Assembly (NCBI RefSeq): GCF_036075115.1
Contig: NZ_CP107958.1
Span: 5,146,001 to 5,210,000 of the forward strand
DNA length: 64,000 nucleotides
DNA from: Streptomyces sp. NBC_00377
GTDB lineage: Bacteria; Actinomycetota; Actinomycetes; Streptomycetales; Streptomycetaceae
Direction of reading: 5' to 3'
This document shows, in pieces, positions 8,597 to 16,573 of this stretch. A program made the position numbers and the translations under genes. Positions within the stretch are counted from its first letter, which is position 1; each line of letters starts with the position of its first letter. Below the pieces are notes generated by a model. That model saw only the letters and a list, made by a program, of their open reading frames with translations. It made no database searches and was not told where the DNA came from.

Positions 8597-9115
8597 GTGC
8601 AGGTGCTTCAAGTGCAGCTGGAGATCCGGCCCGACCCCGCTGAGGTGGGGCGCGCCCGCAGGTGGGCCCGTTCGCGCCTCGCCGGGTCCGGGATAGGGGA
8701 CGAGGAGCCGCTCGCCGAGACGCTGATCCTGCTCGTCTCCGAACTGGTCACCAACGCCGTGGTGCACACCGGCTGTCCGGCCGTGCTGCGGCTCTCCCTG
8801 CCGGGCGGGACGGCCGAGCCGTCCACCGTCCGTCTGGAGGTGGCCGACACCAGCGACCGGGCCCCCGTGCCCCGGTGCGCCGGCGACGAGGCGACGGGCG
8901 GCCGCGGACTGGCCCTCGTCGACGGCCTCGCGGACCGCTGGGGCTGGAGCGTCGAGGGTGCGGGCAAGCGCATCTGGTGCGAACTGGACCGCTGCGCCGC
9001 GCCGGTCGAGGCCGAGGCGGACCACGGCGTTGCGCAGGAGCTCCGGGTCGCCGTCACGGTGGAGCCCCAGCCGGCCGAGCCGGCTTATGGAGGGCTCGCG
9101 TACGAGGTCGTGTGA
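8597..9115 (+). CDS. HATPase_c_2 ATP-binding protein (RsbW/SpoIIAB-like anti-sigma kinase family)
   Basis: A 172-residue protein with a GHKL ATPase fold. The N box is LVSELVTNAVVHTG (about residues 47-60); the G1 box region is LEVADTSDRAPVP and the G2 region GGRGLALVDGLADRWGW. Streptomyces encode dozens of these; they bind or phosphorylate STAS antagonists such as the one at 1922, though no specific pairing can be shown. The C-terminal 45 residues extend past the fold without known motifs. GTG start; no strong ribosome binding site is visible. Confidence 0.85.
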   Translation: MQVLQVQLEIRPDPAEVGRARRWARSRLAGSGIGDEEPLAETLILLVSELVTNAVVHTGCPAVLRLSLPGGTAEPSTVRLEVADTSDRAPVPRCAGDEATGGRGLALVDGLADRWGWSVEGAGKRIWCELDRCAAPVEAEADHGVAQELRVAVTVEPQPAEPAYGGLAYEVV

Positions 9116-9623
9116 GGGCGGCCGGACGCGCGAGGGGCCGTAGAGCTGACGCGGACGCCCGGTGAGGGCGCACAGATGCGGGTGGCCCGGCGGATCACGG
9201 TGCACGGGCGCAGGAATCGCTGCCGGCCTCGCCCGGAAGCGGCGTCGGTGCGCCCGCCTGTGCTTCCGTGCGCGCCCACCACAAAGGGGACATAGGTAAC
9301 AAATCTGCGGCGAGGTGTTGACGGGTCGTGTCCGTTTGATCACGCTTGTGGTCAGCGATTCGCCGCGAGGGGACGACGATGGCTTCGGTGACGGAGGCCC
9401 TCGTCGAGCGTGGGTCGTGATTCGGCGCCCGTTCCCTCAGGGCCGAGGGGAGTCGGCGGGGGCCCTCCCGCTCGGGCGGGACGGGAGCGGGGGAGGGTGC
9501 GCCGGAGTCGGATGGCGGTGCGCGGTGCCGTGCTCGGGGCGGGCAGCCGCGCGCCGTCAGCCGACGTGAGGCGGGGGTGTCGGCCGCAGGCCCTCACGCG
9601 TCGAGGCGAGGGTGCGCCCGCTC
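9116..9623. other. Intergenic region between HATPase and cyclase genes
   Basis: About 508 bases. No full gene. A 13-codon ORF at 9379-9420 follows the good binding site GAGGGG and stops abruptly; it could be a leader ORF or the 5' stub of a lost gene. The stretch 9285-9350 is AT-rich and promoter-like. Confidence 0.35.
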
Positions 9624-10550
9624 CTACAGCACCGCCACCGGGGCCACCGGGGTTCCCGTTCCGCCGACGAACGGCTCCGGCATCGCCGACAGCAGGAACG
9701 CGTAGCGGACTTCTTGTCCACAGGCTGTGGACAACTCTTCGAGATTCCAGTTCTGGCCCTGGAGCATCCCCATCTCCACGAGGTGGAGCGCGTGCACGGG
9801 GAGCCACAGGTCATCGATCTCGGGCGGGAAGATCTCGAACGTCAGGGTGTCGTTGGCGACCGCCGCCACATCGCGCGCGTGGAACCACTCCGGGGTGCGG
9901 ACCGAGAGCCCCGGCGAGGGATAGCCGTACCCCTGCTTGTCGCCGGCCAGATAGACCTGCACCTGCCCGGTCCGCACGAGGACGATGTCGCCGGCGCGCA
10001 CCCGGGTGCCGGCCAGTTCCTCGGCGGCCTCCAGGTCCTCCGGGGTGACCGCGTGTCCGCCGTCCAGGCGGTCGACGCCACGCGCGCGTGCCACGTCCAG
10101 GAGCACCCCGCGCGAGACGATGTGCCGCGCCTTGTCGATGCCGCTGAACTCGGCGCCCCCGTGCGGGGTGACGGTGGTGGCAGGCCGGCCGTTGTAGAGC
10201 TTCCCCGAGTGCGAGACATGCGTCAGCGCGTCCCAGTGGGTGCCGGCCTGGAGGCCCATCGTCACGGCGTCGTCGCTGCACGCCACCGTTCCGGGGCCGA
10301 AGATCTCCTGGTTGATCTGCACCATGGCGTGCAGCGGGTTGACCCGCCCCGGGATCAGCCCGGTCTGCACGCCGTCCTCCCGCAGGGGCAGGGCGAGCGG
10401 GACCCGGCGGCCGGTGCGGACCTCGGCCGCGGCCGCGCGGACGACGTCGTCGGTGACGAGGTTCAGCGTGCCGATCTCGTCGTCGGCCCCCCAGCGCCCC
10501 CAGTTGTTGACGCGCTTCGCTATGTCGTGGAACTCGACCGGCAGTGTCAT
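9624..10550 (-). CDS. Cyclase-family protein (kynurenine formamidase-like hydrolase)
   Basis: A 308-residue cyclase-family hydrolase. The metal-binding motif appears as GLQAGTHWDALTHVSHSG (about residues 90-107, the HxGTHxDxxxH-type signature with Gln-Ala before Gly). Later blocks DIVLVRTGQ and NDTLTFEIFPPE are also typical. Family members hydrolyse cyclic amides or esters, or ring ketones. ATG 10550 follows GGGGAGG at good spacing; an open frame extends 21 codons further upstream but has no binding site. It is divergent from the SDR operon, with operator copy 3 in the 100-bp gap, so both sides are likely co-regulated. Confidence 0.85.
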   Translation of the reverse strand: MTLPVEFHDIAKRVNNWGRWGADDEIGTLNLVTDDVVRAAAAEVRTGRRVPLALPLREDGVQTGLIPGRVNPLHAMVQINQEIFGPGTVACSDDAVTMGLQAGTHWDALTHVSHSGKLYNGRPATTVTPHGGAEFSGIDKARHIVSRGVLLDVARARGVDRLDGGHAVTPEDLEAAEELAGTRVRAGDIVLVRTGQVQVYLAGDKQGYGYPSPGLSVRTPEWFHARDVAAVANDTLTFEIFPPEIDDLWLPVHALHLVEMGMLQGQNWNLEELSTACGQEVRYAFLLSAMPEPFVGGTGTPVAPVAVL

Positions 10551-10615
10551 TCCGTGCCTCCCCGGGGCTTGTCCCCGACCGGCGGACGGGTCAATGTAGA
10601 CCTCGAATCTCAAAT

Positions 10616-10630
10616 CTAACGGTCCGTCAG
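10616..10630. promoter_or_regulatory. Regulon operator copy 3 (cyclase / SDR divergent promoter)
   Basis: CTAACGGTCCGTCAG, one mismatch (A for G) from consensus, flanked by AAT and AAA. It lies 65 bp from the cyclase ATG and 22 bp from the SDR GTG. A minus-strand TACATT (10593-10598) could be the cyclase -10. Confidence 0.75.
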
Positions 10631-10652
10631 AAACTGCGGGAGGGGTCCGGGC

Positions 10653-11567
10653 GTGGGGAACTTCCTGACCGGCAAGGTCGTCGCCGTCACGGGTGCGGGA
10701 CGAGGCATCGGACGGGCCGTGGCGCTCGCGGCGGCGGCCGAGGGCGCACGGATCGTCGTCAACGACTACGGGGTCTCGGTGGACGGCGCCTCACCGACCA
10801 GCGAGGTCGCCGAGGCCGTGGTGAAGGAGATCGAGGCGGCGGGCGGCGAGGCGGTCGCCGTCGCCGACGACATCTCGACGATGGCCGGCGGGCAGCGGGT
10901 CGTCGACACCGCGCTGGCCTCGTACGGGCGGCTCGACGGGGTCGTGTGCGTGGCCGGGATCCTGCGTGAGCGGATGCTGTTCAACATGTCCGAGGCGGAG
11001 TGGGACCCGGTTCTCGCCACCCACCTCAAGGGCACGTTCACGGTCTTCCGGGCGGCGTCCGCGGTGATGCGCGGGCAGCGCTCCGGCACACTGATCGGCT
11101 TCACCAGCGGCAACCACCAGGGCTCCGTCTCCCAGGCCAACTACAGCGCGGCCAAGGGCGGGATCATCTCGCTCGTACGGAGCGCCGCGCTGGGACTGCA
11201 CAAGTACGGGGTGACGGCCAACGCGGTCGCTCCGGTCGCGCGGACGCGGATGTCCGCGGGCGTGCCGATGGAACTCACCGAGATCGGGGAGCCGGAGGAC
11301 GTGGCCGCGTTCGTGGTCTACCTGCTGTCGGAGCGGGCGCGGGAGGCGGGAATCACCGGGCAGGTGTACACCGTGGCGGGACCGAAGATCGCGGTCTGGG
11401 CGCAGCCCGCTGAACTGCGCTCGGCCTACGCGGAGGGGGGGTCCTGGACGCCCGAGCGGATCGCCGAGGTGCTGCCGGGGACCGTGGGGGTGGATCCGAT
11501 GCCGATGCTGGCCCGGTTGGAGGAGATGGCGCGGGCCGCGCGGGACGGGGCGCGACCCAACGGGTGA
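10653..11567 (+). CDS. SDR-family oxidoreductase, hydroxyacyl-CoA dehydrogenase-like
   Basis: A 304-residue short-chain dehydrogenase. NAD(P) motif VTGAGRGIGRA (about 13-23); after the second strand come IVVNDYGVSVDG and an extended insertion typical of the multifunctional-enzyme-2 / 17-beta-HSD4 subgroup. The catalytic region has YSAAKGG (Tyr about 167, Lys about 171), with GFTSGNHQGS before it. This subgroup oxidises (3R)-hydroxyacyl-CoAs in side-chain beta-oxidation; that role is inferred. GTG start after GGGAGGGG. First gene of an operon with a dehydrogenase and a zinc alcohol dehydrogenase. Confidence 0.87.
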   Translation: MGNFLTGKVVAVTGAGRGIGRAVALAAAAEGARIVVNDYGVSVDGASPTSEVAEAVVKEIEAAGGEAVAVADDISTMAGGQRVVDTALASYGRLDGVVCVAGILRERMLFNMSEAEWDPVLATHLKGTFTVFRAASAVMRGQRSGTLIGFTSGNHQGSVSQANYSAAKGGIISLVRSAALGLHKYGVTANAVAPVARTRMSAGVPMELTEIGEPEDVAAFVVYLLSERAREAGITGQVYTVAGPKIAVWAQPAELRSAYAEGGSWTPERIAEVLPGTVGVDPMPMLARLEEMARAARDGARPNG

Positions 11568-11665
11568 GCCGGTGTGCCGTCGGCGGGCGCGGGCTGCTCG
11601 CGGCGGGTCGCGCGGCTCCCCGCGCCCACGAGGCGCAGCAGCCGCCCCTTCTCGAGGAGTTGGAC

Positions 11666-12814
11666 GTGGAATTCGGGTTCACAGCGCAGGATGACGCGTT
11701 CCGCGCCGAGGCGCGCGCCTGGCTCGAAGCGCACGCACCGTCGGCCGGCGACCGGCGCTCGTGGGAGCGCACCCTCGGTGCGGCCGGGTGGATCGGGCTC
11801 GGGTGGGGGGAGGACGGGTACGGGAACCGGAGCGGGAGTCTCACCCAGCAGGTCGCCTGGGCCGAGGAGTACGCGCGCTCGCGGGCTCCGGCCCGCTCCG
11901 GGCACATCGGGGAGAAGCTGCTCGCGCCCACCCTGCTCGCACACGGCACGGCGGAGCAGAAGGCGCGCTTCCTGCCGCCGGTCGCCGCCGGGACCGAGTT
12001 GTGGTGCCAGGGATACAGCGAGCCCGGCGCGGGCTCCGACCTCGCCGGGGTCCGCACCAGGGCCGAACCCGCCCCCGGCGGACGGTCGTACCTGATCACC
12101 GGGCAGAAGATCTGGACCTCGCTCGCCCATGAGGCCGACTGGTGCTTCGTGCTCGCCCGCACCGACCCGGAGTCGAGGCGTCACCACGGGCTGACCTTCT
12201 TCCTCGTCCCCATGGACCAGCCGGGACGGATCGAGATCCGGCCCATCCGGCAGCTGACCGGCACCAGCGACTTCAACGAGGTCTTCTTCGACGGGGCGCA
12301 CGCACGCGTGGAGCACGTCGTCGGCGCCGAGGGCGACGGCTGGCGGGTCGCGATGAGCCTCCTCGGCTTCGAACGCGGGGTGTCGACCCTCGCCCAGCAG
12401 ATCGGCTTCGCCCAGGAGTTGGGGCAGGTCGTGCGTACGGCCGTACGGACGGGGGCGGCAGACGATCCCGTCGTCCGCGAGCGGCTGGTACGGCTGTGGG
12501 CCGAGCTGCGCACCATGCGGTGGAACGCGTTGCGGACGCTGGGAGGCTCGGGCGGGCCGGGCGCGCCCAGTGTGGCCAAGCTGCTGTGGGCGGGCTGGCA
12601 CCAGCGGCTCGGGGAGGTGGCGGTGCAGGTGCGGGGGGCCGGGGGGAGCGTCGGACCCGCCGACTGGTCGCCCTCCTCGCCCTACGAACTCGACGAGGCG
12701 CAGCACCTGTTCCTGTTCTCCCGGGCCGACACGATCTACGGCGGCTCGGACCAGATCCAGCGCACGATCATCGCCGAGCGGGTGCTCGGCCTGCCCAGAC
12801 AGCCCAAGGGATAG
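11666..12814 (+). CDS. Acyl-CoA dehydrogenase
   Basis: A 382-residue acyl-CoA dehydrogenase with CQGYSEPGAGSDLAGVRTRA, TGQKIWTSLAHEADWCFVLA and the C-terminal IYGGSDQIQRTIIAERVLGL. The MCAD catalytic Glu position is Gly, as in many actinobacterial FadE enzymes. GTG 11666 is chosen because GAGGAG lies upstream and the family N-terminus (EFGFTAQDDAFRAEARAWL) begins exactly there; the open frame runs 34 codons further upstream, overlapping the SDR stop. Its neighbours suggest oxidation of an acyl-CoA intermediate in the operator-controlled pathway. Confidence 0.88.
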   Translation: MEFGFTAQDDAFRAEARAWLEAHAPSAGDRRSWERTLGAAGWIGLGWGEDGYGNRSGSLTQQVAWAEEYARSRAPARSGHIGEKLLAPTLLAHGTAEQKARFLPPVAAGTELWCQGYSEPGAGSDLAGVRTRAEPAPGGRSYLITGQKIWTSLAHEADWCFVLARTDPESRRHHGLTFFLVPMDQPGRIEIRPIRQLTGTSDFNEVFFDGAHARVEHVVGAEGDGWRVAMSLLGFERGVSTLAQQIGFAQELGQVVRTAVRTGAADDPVVRERLVRLWAELRTMRWNALRTLGGSGGPGAPSVAKLLWAGWHQRLGEVAVQVRGAGGSVGPADWSPSSPYELDEAQHLFLFSRADTIYGGSDQIQRTIIAERVLGLPRQPKG

Positions 12815-12836
12815 CGGACGGTTCGGAGGGGACGCG

Positions 12837-13886
12837 ATGCGAGGCGTGGTGTTCGACGGGAAGCGGGCCGAGGTCGTCGACGATCTGGCCGTCCGTGATC
12901 CGGGGCCGGGCGAGGTGCTCGTCGCGATCTCGGCGGCCGGGCTGTGCCACAGCGACCTCTCGGTCGTCGACGGGACGATTCCCTTTCCGGCACCCGTTGT
13001 CCTCGGCCATGAGGGCGCGGGGGTCGTCGCGGCGGTCGGCGCGGGGGTCACCCATGTGGTGCCGGGGGACCACGTGGCGCTGTCCACGCTCGCCAACTGC
13101 GGCGCCTGCGCGGAGTGCGACCGCGGCCGGCCGACGATGTGCCGGCAGGCCATCGGGCGCCCGCGCAAACCCTTCACGCGCGCGGGGAGCCCGGTGTACC
13201 AGTTCGCGGCCAACTCCGCCTTCGCCGAGCGCACGGTGGTGAAGGCCGTACAGGCCGTCCGCATCCCGAAGGACATCCCGCTGACGTCCGCCGCGCTGAT
13301 CGGGTGCGGGGTCCTGACCGGCGTCGGGGCCGTGCTCAACCGCGCGCGCGTGGGGCACGGGGAGAGCGTCGTCGTCATCGGGACGGGCGGGATAGGGCTG
13401 AACGTGCTCCAGGGCGCGCGGATCGCGGGCGCGCTGCGGATCGTCGCGGTGGACGCGAACCCGGCGAAGGAGGAGGTGGCCCGGCGCTTCGGCGCGACGG
13501 ACTTCCTCACCTCCACGGACGGGGTACGGGAGATCCTGCCGACGGGCGCGGACCACGTCTTCGAGTGCGTGGGCCGGGTCGAGCTGATCCGGACGGCCGT
13601 CGACCTGCTCGACCGGCACGGGCAGGCGGTGCTTCTCGGGGTGCCGCCCGCCACCGCCGAGGCGTCCTTCCTCGTCTCCTCCCTGTTCCTGGACAAGTCG
13701 ATCCTGGGCTGCCGGTACGGCGCCTCGCGCCCCCAGCGGGACATCGCCCTGTACGCCGACCTGTACCGCGAGGGCCGGCTGCTGCTCGACGAACTCGTCA
13801 CGCAGACCTACCCGGTGGAGGACTTCGAGAAGGCGTCCGGTGACGCGGAGGCGGGGCGGGTCGCACGGGCGGTGCTCACGTTCTGA
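12837..13886 (+). CDS. Zinc-dependent alcohol dehydrogenase (MDR family)
   Basis: A 349-residue medium-chain dehydrogenase. Catalytic-zinc residues are CHSD (about 37-40) and GHEGAG (about 58-63). Structural-zinc cysteines lie in CGACAECDRGRPTMC (about 86-100), and the NAD-binding fold has GTGGIGLNVLQ (about 181-191). It would oxidise an alcohol or reduce an aldehyde, perhaps with CoA- or mycothiol-linked intermediates. Starts 22 bases after the dehydrogenase stop, with GGAGGGG upstream; last gene of the SDR operon, followed by a hairpin. Confidence 0.9.
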   Translation: MRGVVFDGKRAEVVDDLAVRDPGPGEVLVAISAAGLCHSDLSVVDGTIPFPAPVVLGHEGAGVVAAVGAGVTHVVPGDHVALSTLANCGACAECDRGRPTMCRQAIGRPRKPFTRAGSPVYQFAANSAFAERTVVKAVQAVRIPKDIPLTSAALIGCGVLTGVGAVLNRARVGHGESVVVIGTGGIGLNVLQGARIAGALRIVAVDANPAKEEVARRFGATDFLTSTDGVREILPTGADHVFECVGRVELIRTAVDLLDRHGQAVLLGVPPATAEASFLVSSLFLDKSILGCRYGASRPQRDIALYADLYREGRLLLDELVTQTYPVEDFEKASGDAEAGRVARAVLTF

Positions 13887-13899
13887 CGGGAAAACCTGT

Positions 13900-13921
13900 G
13901 GGGCGGTGCCGGTGCCGCCCC
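13900..13921 (+). terminator. Hairpin terminator after the SDR operon
   Basis: GGGGCGG / CCGCCCC arms around an 8-base loop, 14 bases after the alcohol dehydrogenase stop and just before the MFS gene. Confidence 0.45.
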
Positions 13922-13934
13922 CTACGGTCCTGTC

Positions 13935-15395
13935 ATGCCCTACCGCGACGTCGCCTCCCGACAGGTCCTGATCTGGGCCTGCACCGCCGTCGGCGCGCGC
14001 ATGCCGGTCGCCATGGCGCCACTGGCGCTGGTGTTCCTGGTGCGCGAACGACCGGGCGGCTACACGCTGGGCGCGATCCTCGCGGCGGTCTATGTCCTCG
14101 GTGAGATCGTCGGCGCCCCCGTCCTCGGGATGCGGCTGCGGCCCGCGCACGCCCGCCTTCACCTGAGTGTCGGGCTGGCGGCCGGAGCCGCCGGATTCGC
14201 GGGGCCGGGCGCCTTTCCGGGTGCCCACCCGGCCGTCCTCGGCGGGTTCGCGTTCGTGGCCGGCGCCGCCCCTGCCGCCGCCACCGGTGGCCTGCGCACT
14301 CTGCTCACCGCACTGGTCCCGGAGCGCGCCGCGGCGCAGGCGCTGTCCGTCGAGTCGATGCTGACGGCGGGCGTGTGGGCCGTCTCCCCCGCGGCGGTCG
14401 CCGGGCTCGCCCTCGGCGTCGCGCCGCGCGTCCCGCTGCTTCTCGCGGCCGCCCTGATGGCGTCGTCGGTCGCGGGGCTGCGCCTGCTTCCGGCCGCCTG
14501 GGGCCCGGACGGCACGGACCGCGCGGACGGCACGGACGACGCGGGAGCCCCGGCCGACCGGCGGGGTGCCGGCGGCAGGGGTGACCCGGGAGGCGCGGGA
14601 GGCGCGGACAGCGCGGGTGACCCGGGAGCCGCGGGAGGCGCGGGTGACCCCGGTGACCGGGCCGGAGCGCGGGGTGCCGGCCGTACGGGCGGGGTGCCGC
14701 TGCGGCTGCTGACCGGCGCCTGGCCGGTGTACGTCACGGGCGCGGCCAGCCTCACCCTGCTCGGGCTGAGCGAACTCGTCCTGCCCGCCCTGCTCGAACA
14801 GCGGGGCATCGGCGTCGGCTGGTCCGGCCCGCTGCTGACCGGGATGGCGGTGGGCGGCGGACTCGGCGCGTTCGCCTACGGTCTTTGGGCCTGGCCGGGA
14901 CGGCTGCGCACCCGCAGCGTCGTGCTGATGGCGGGCACGTCGGTCTGTGTGACGCTCGCCGCGCTCACCCCGGACGCGGCGGGCATCGCGGTGGCGCTGG
15001 TCGTGGGAGGCACCCTTCAGTCCGCCGCGATGCTCACCCGCAACCTTTCCCTGCGCGAGGCGCTTCCCCCGCATGTCCTCGCCGCCGGGTACTCCGTGAT
15101 GTACGCGGCCGCGGGCGCCGGTTACGCGGCGACGGGATCCCTCGCCGGCGCCCTGCTGAAGGTGGCCGCGCCGTCGACGGCGATCCTGGCGGGGGTGGGG
15201 CTGACCGTCGTCCTCACGGCGGTCGGCTGGTGGGGAGAGGCGCGCGCCGCCCGGAGGTCACCGCAGGGCGGCGACCACGTCGTGTCCCCCGCTCCCGCCG
15301 GCTCCCGACCCCGTGCCGGGTCCCCTGCTCCCGCCGTTCCCGGTGCGGAAGGTACGGCGGTACGCGGTCGGAGTGACCCCGAGGGCCGCCTGTAG
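13935..15395 (+). CDS. MFS transporter with a long low-complexity central loop
   Basis: A 486-residue membrane protein with about six hydrophobic segments on each side of a central loop. The loop (about residues 193-255) is almost entirely Gly, Ala, Asp and Arg, encoded by imperfect repeats of GGGAGGCGCGGG type. Segments such as TLGAILAAVYVLGEIVGAPV and LTLLGLSELVLPALL fit an MFS exporter; no substrate can be read. The last about 45 residues are a proline/serine-rich tail whose gene segment (15258-15395) overlaps the 3' end of the opposite-strand regulator, so the true stop may be looked at again. ATG 13935. Confidence 0.75.
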   Translation: MPYRDVASRQVLIWACTAVGARMPVAMAPLALVFLVRERPGGYTLGAILAAVYVLGEIVGAPVLGMRLRPAHARLHLSVGLAAGAAGFAGPGAFPGAHPAVLGGFAFVAGAAPAAATGGLRTLLTALVPERAAAQALSVESMLTAGVWAVSPAAVAGLALGVAPRVPLLLAAALMASSVAGLRLLPAAWGPDGTDRADGTDDAGAPADRRGAGGRGDPGGAGGADSAGDPGAAGGAGDPGDRAGARGAGRTGGVPLRLLTGAWPVYVTGAASLTLLGLSELVLPALLEQRGIGVGWSGPLLTGMAVGGGLGAFAYGLWAWPGRLRTRSVVLMAGTSVCVTLAALTPDAAGIAVALVVGGTLQSAAMLTRNLSLREALPPHVLAAGYSVMYAAAGAGYAATGSLAGALLKVAAPSTAILAGVGLTVVLTAVGWWGEARAARRSPQGGDHVVSPAPAGSRPRAGSPAPAVPGAEGTAVRGRSDPEGRL

Positions 15396-16502
15396 GTGCT
15401 GGCGCATCGACTGGGCGGTGCCGAAGCCGGCGTCCCCGGCGATCTGGTCGACGGACCGGTCGCTGGACTCCAGCAGGTGCCGGGCCCGCTCGATCCGCTG
15501 CTGGGTGAGCCACTGGCCCGGGCTGACACCGGTCTCCTCGCGGAAGCGGCGCGTGAACGTCCGCACCGACATGGCCTCCTGGTCGGCCATGTCCCGCAGC
15601 TGGATCGGCTCGTGCAGGCGGCCCAGCGCCCATGCGCGGGCGGCGGTCGTGGTCGCCTGCTGCGGGTCGGGCACGGGGCGCTCGATGTACTGCGCCTGGC
15701 CGCCGTCGCGGTGCGGCGGCACGACCGTACGGCGGGCGACGTCGTTGGCGACGACCGTGCCGTGGTCGCGGCGCACCATGTGCAGGCACAGGTCGATCCC
15801 GGCGGCGACCCCCGCCGAGGTGAGCACGTCGCCGTCGTCGATGAAGAGGACCTCGGGGTCGACGTCGATCTGCGGGAAGAGTCGCTGGAGGCGGTCGGAG
15901 TCGGCCCAGTGCGTGGTCGCGGGACGGCCGTCGAGGAAGCCCGCGGCGGCCAGGACGTACACGCCGGTGCAGATCGAGGCGAGCCGGGTGCCGGGCCGGA
16001 TGTGGGCGAGCGCGGCGGCGAGGTCGTCGGTCAGGACACCCTCCTCGAAGACCGGGCCGAGTTCGTAGGAGGCCGGGACGATCACCGTGTCGGCGGTGGC
16101 CAGGGTCTCGGGGCCGTGGGCGACGGCGATGGCGAAGTCGGCGTCCGTCTCGACCGGGCCGGGCGGCCGGATCGAGCAGGTGACGACCTCGTACAGGTGG
16201 CGGCCCTCCGTGTCCTTGGGGCGGCCGAAGATGCGGTGCGGGATGCCCAGCTCGAAGGGGAGCAGACCGTCGAGGGCGAGCACGACGACACGGTGGGGAC
16301 GGAAACCGCGCTCACCGCTCACGGCCTGCCCGGCTTCCGCAGCTCGCCCGGTGCTCACGGCCTGTCCGGCGCTCACGGCCTGTCCGCCGTCCGCGGCCCG
16401 CTCGGTCCCGAAGGTCTGCCCGGGGTTCATGGCCCGTCCGGTGTGCAGGCCCTGCTCGGCGTTCGTGGTTCGTCCGGTGCTCGTGGCCCGTTCGATGGTC
16501 AT
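15258..16502 (-). CDS. GlxA-family transcriptional regulator (DJ-1/PfpI plus AraC HTH)
   Basis: A 414-residue regulator. After a repetitive N-terminus, a DJ-1/PfpI-like domain spans about 68-235 (RVVVLALDGLLPFELG, LASICTGVYVLAAAGFLDGR with the nucleophile-elbow Cys). An AraC-type helix-turn-helix spans about 290-385 (MSVRTFTRRFREETGVSP, then DQIAGDAGFGTAQSMRQHLQ). The first 65 residues repeat AGQAVS- and GRA-type units. A shorter protein starting at GTG 16322 would match the usual family length (about 330), but codon use upstream still looks coding. It converges on and overlaps the MFS gene by 138 bp, and is divergent from a second MFS gene that it may control. Confidence 0.82.
   Translation of the reverse strand: MTIERATSTGRTTNAEQGLHTGRAMNPGQTFGTERAADGGQAVSAGQAVSTGRAAEAGQAVSGERGFRPHRVVVLALDGLLPFELGIPHRIFGRPKDTEGRHLYEVVTCSIRPPGPVETDADFAIAVAHGPETLATADTVIVPASYELGPVFEEGVLTDDLAAALAHIRPGTRLASICTGVYVLAAAGFLDGRPATTHWADSDRLQRLFPQIDVDPEVLFIDDGDVLTSAGVAAGIDLCLHMVRRDHGTVVANDVARRTVVPPHRDGGQAQYIERPVPDPQQATTTAARAWALGRLHEPIQLRDMADQEAMSVRTFTRRFREETGVSPGQWLTQQRIERARHLLESSDRSVDQIAGDAGFGTAQSMRQHLQAALGVTPTAYRRTFRTGNGGSRGPGTGSGAGGSGGHDVVAALR
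16318..16430. repeat. Short tandem repeats in the 5' end of the GlxA-type gene
   Basis: Imperfect direct repeats around GCTCACGGCCTGTCCGG, present at least three times. They encode the AVSAGQ-like residues of the regulator N-terminus, or lie upstream of its gene if the GTG at 16322 is the true start. Confidence 0.55.
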
Positions 16503-16573
16503 GGCCCGATCCTAGCGAATGCTGTCCCTCGGGCCACTCGTCCGGAGGGTTCCCGTGCCGGAAGCTCGATGAC

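Noticed and set aside
8111..8643. Plus-strand open frames across the gap before the HATPase gene
   Set aside because: No binding site, no family resemblance and inconsistent third-position bias. Long open frames are expected by chance in DNA this GC-rich.
11426..13801. Very long minus-strand frame (about 790 codons) opposite the dehydrogenase and alcohol dehydrogenase genes
   Set aside because: The plus strand carries clear enzyme motifs; the opposite product is Arg/Pro/Ser-rich low-complexity sequence.
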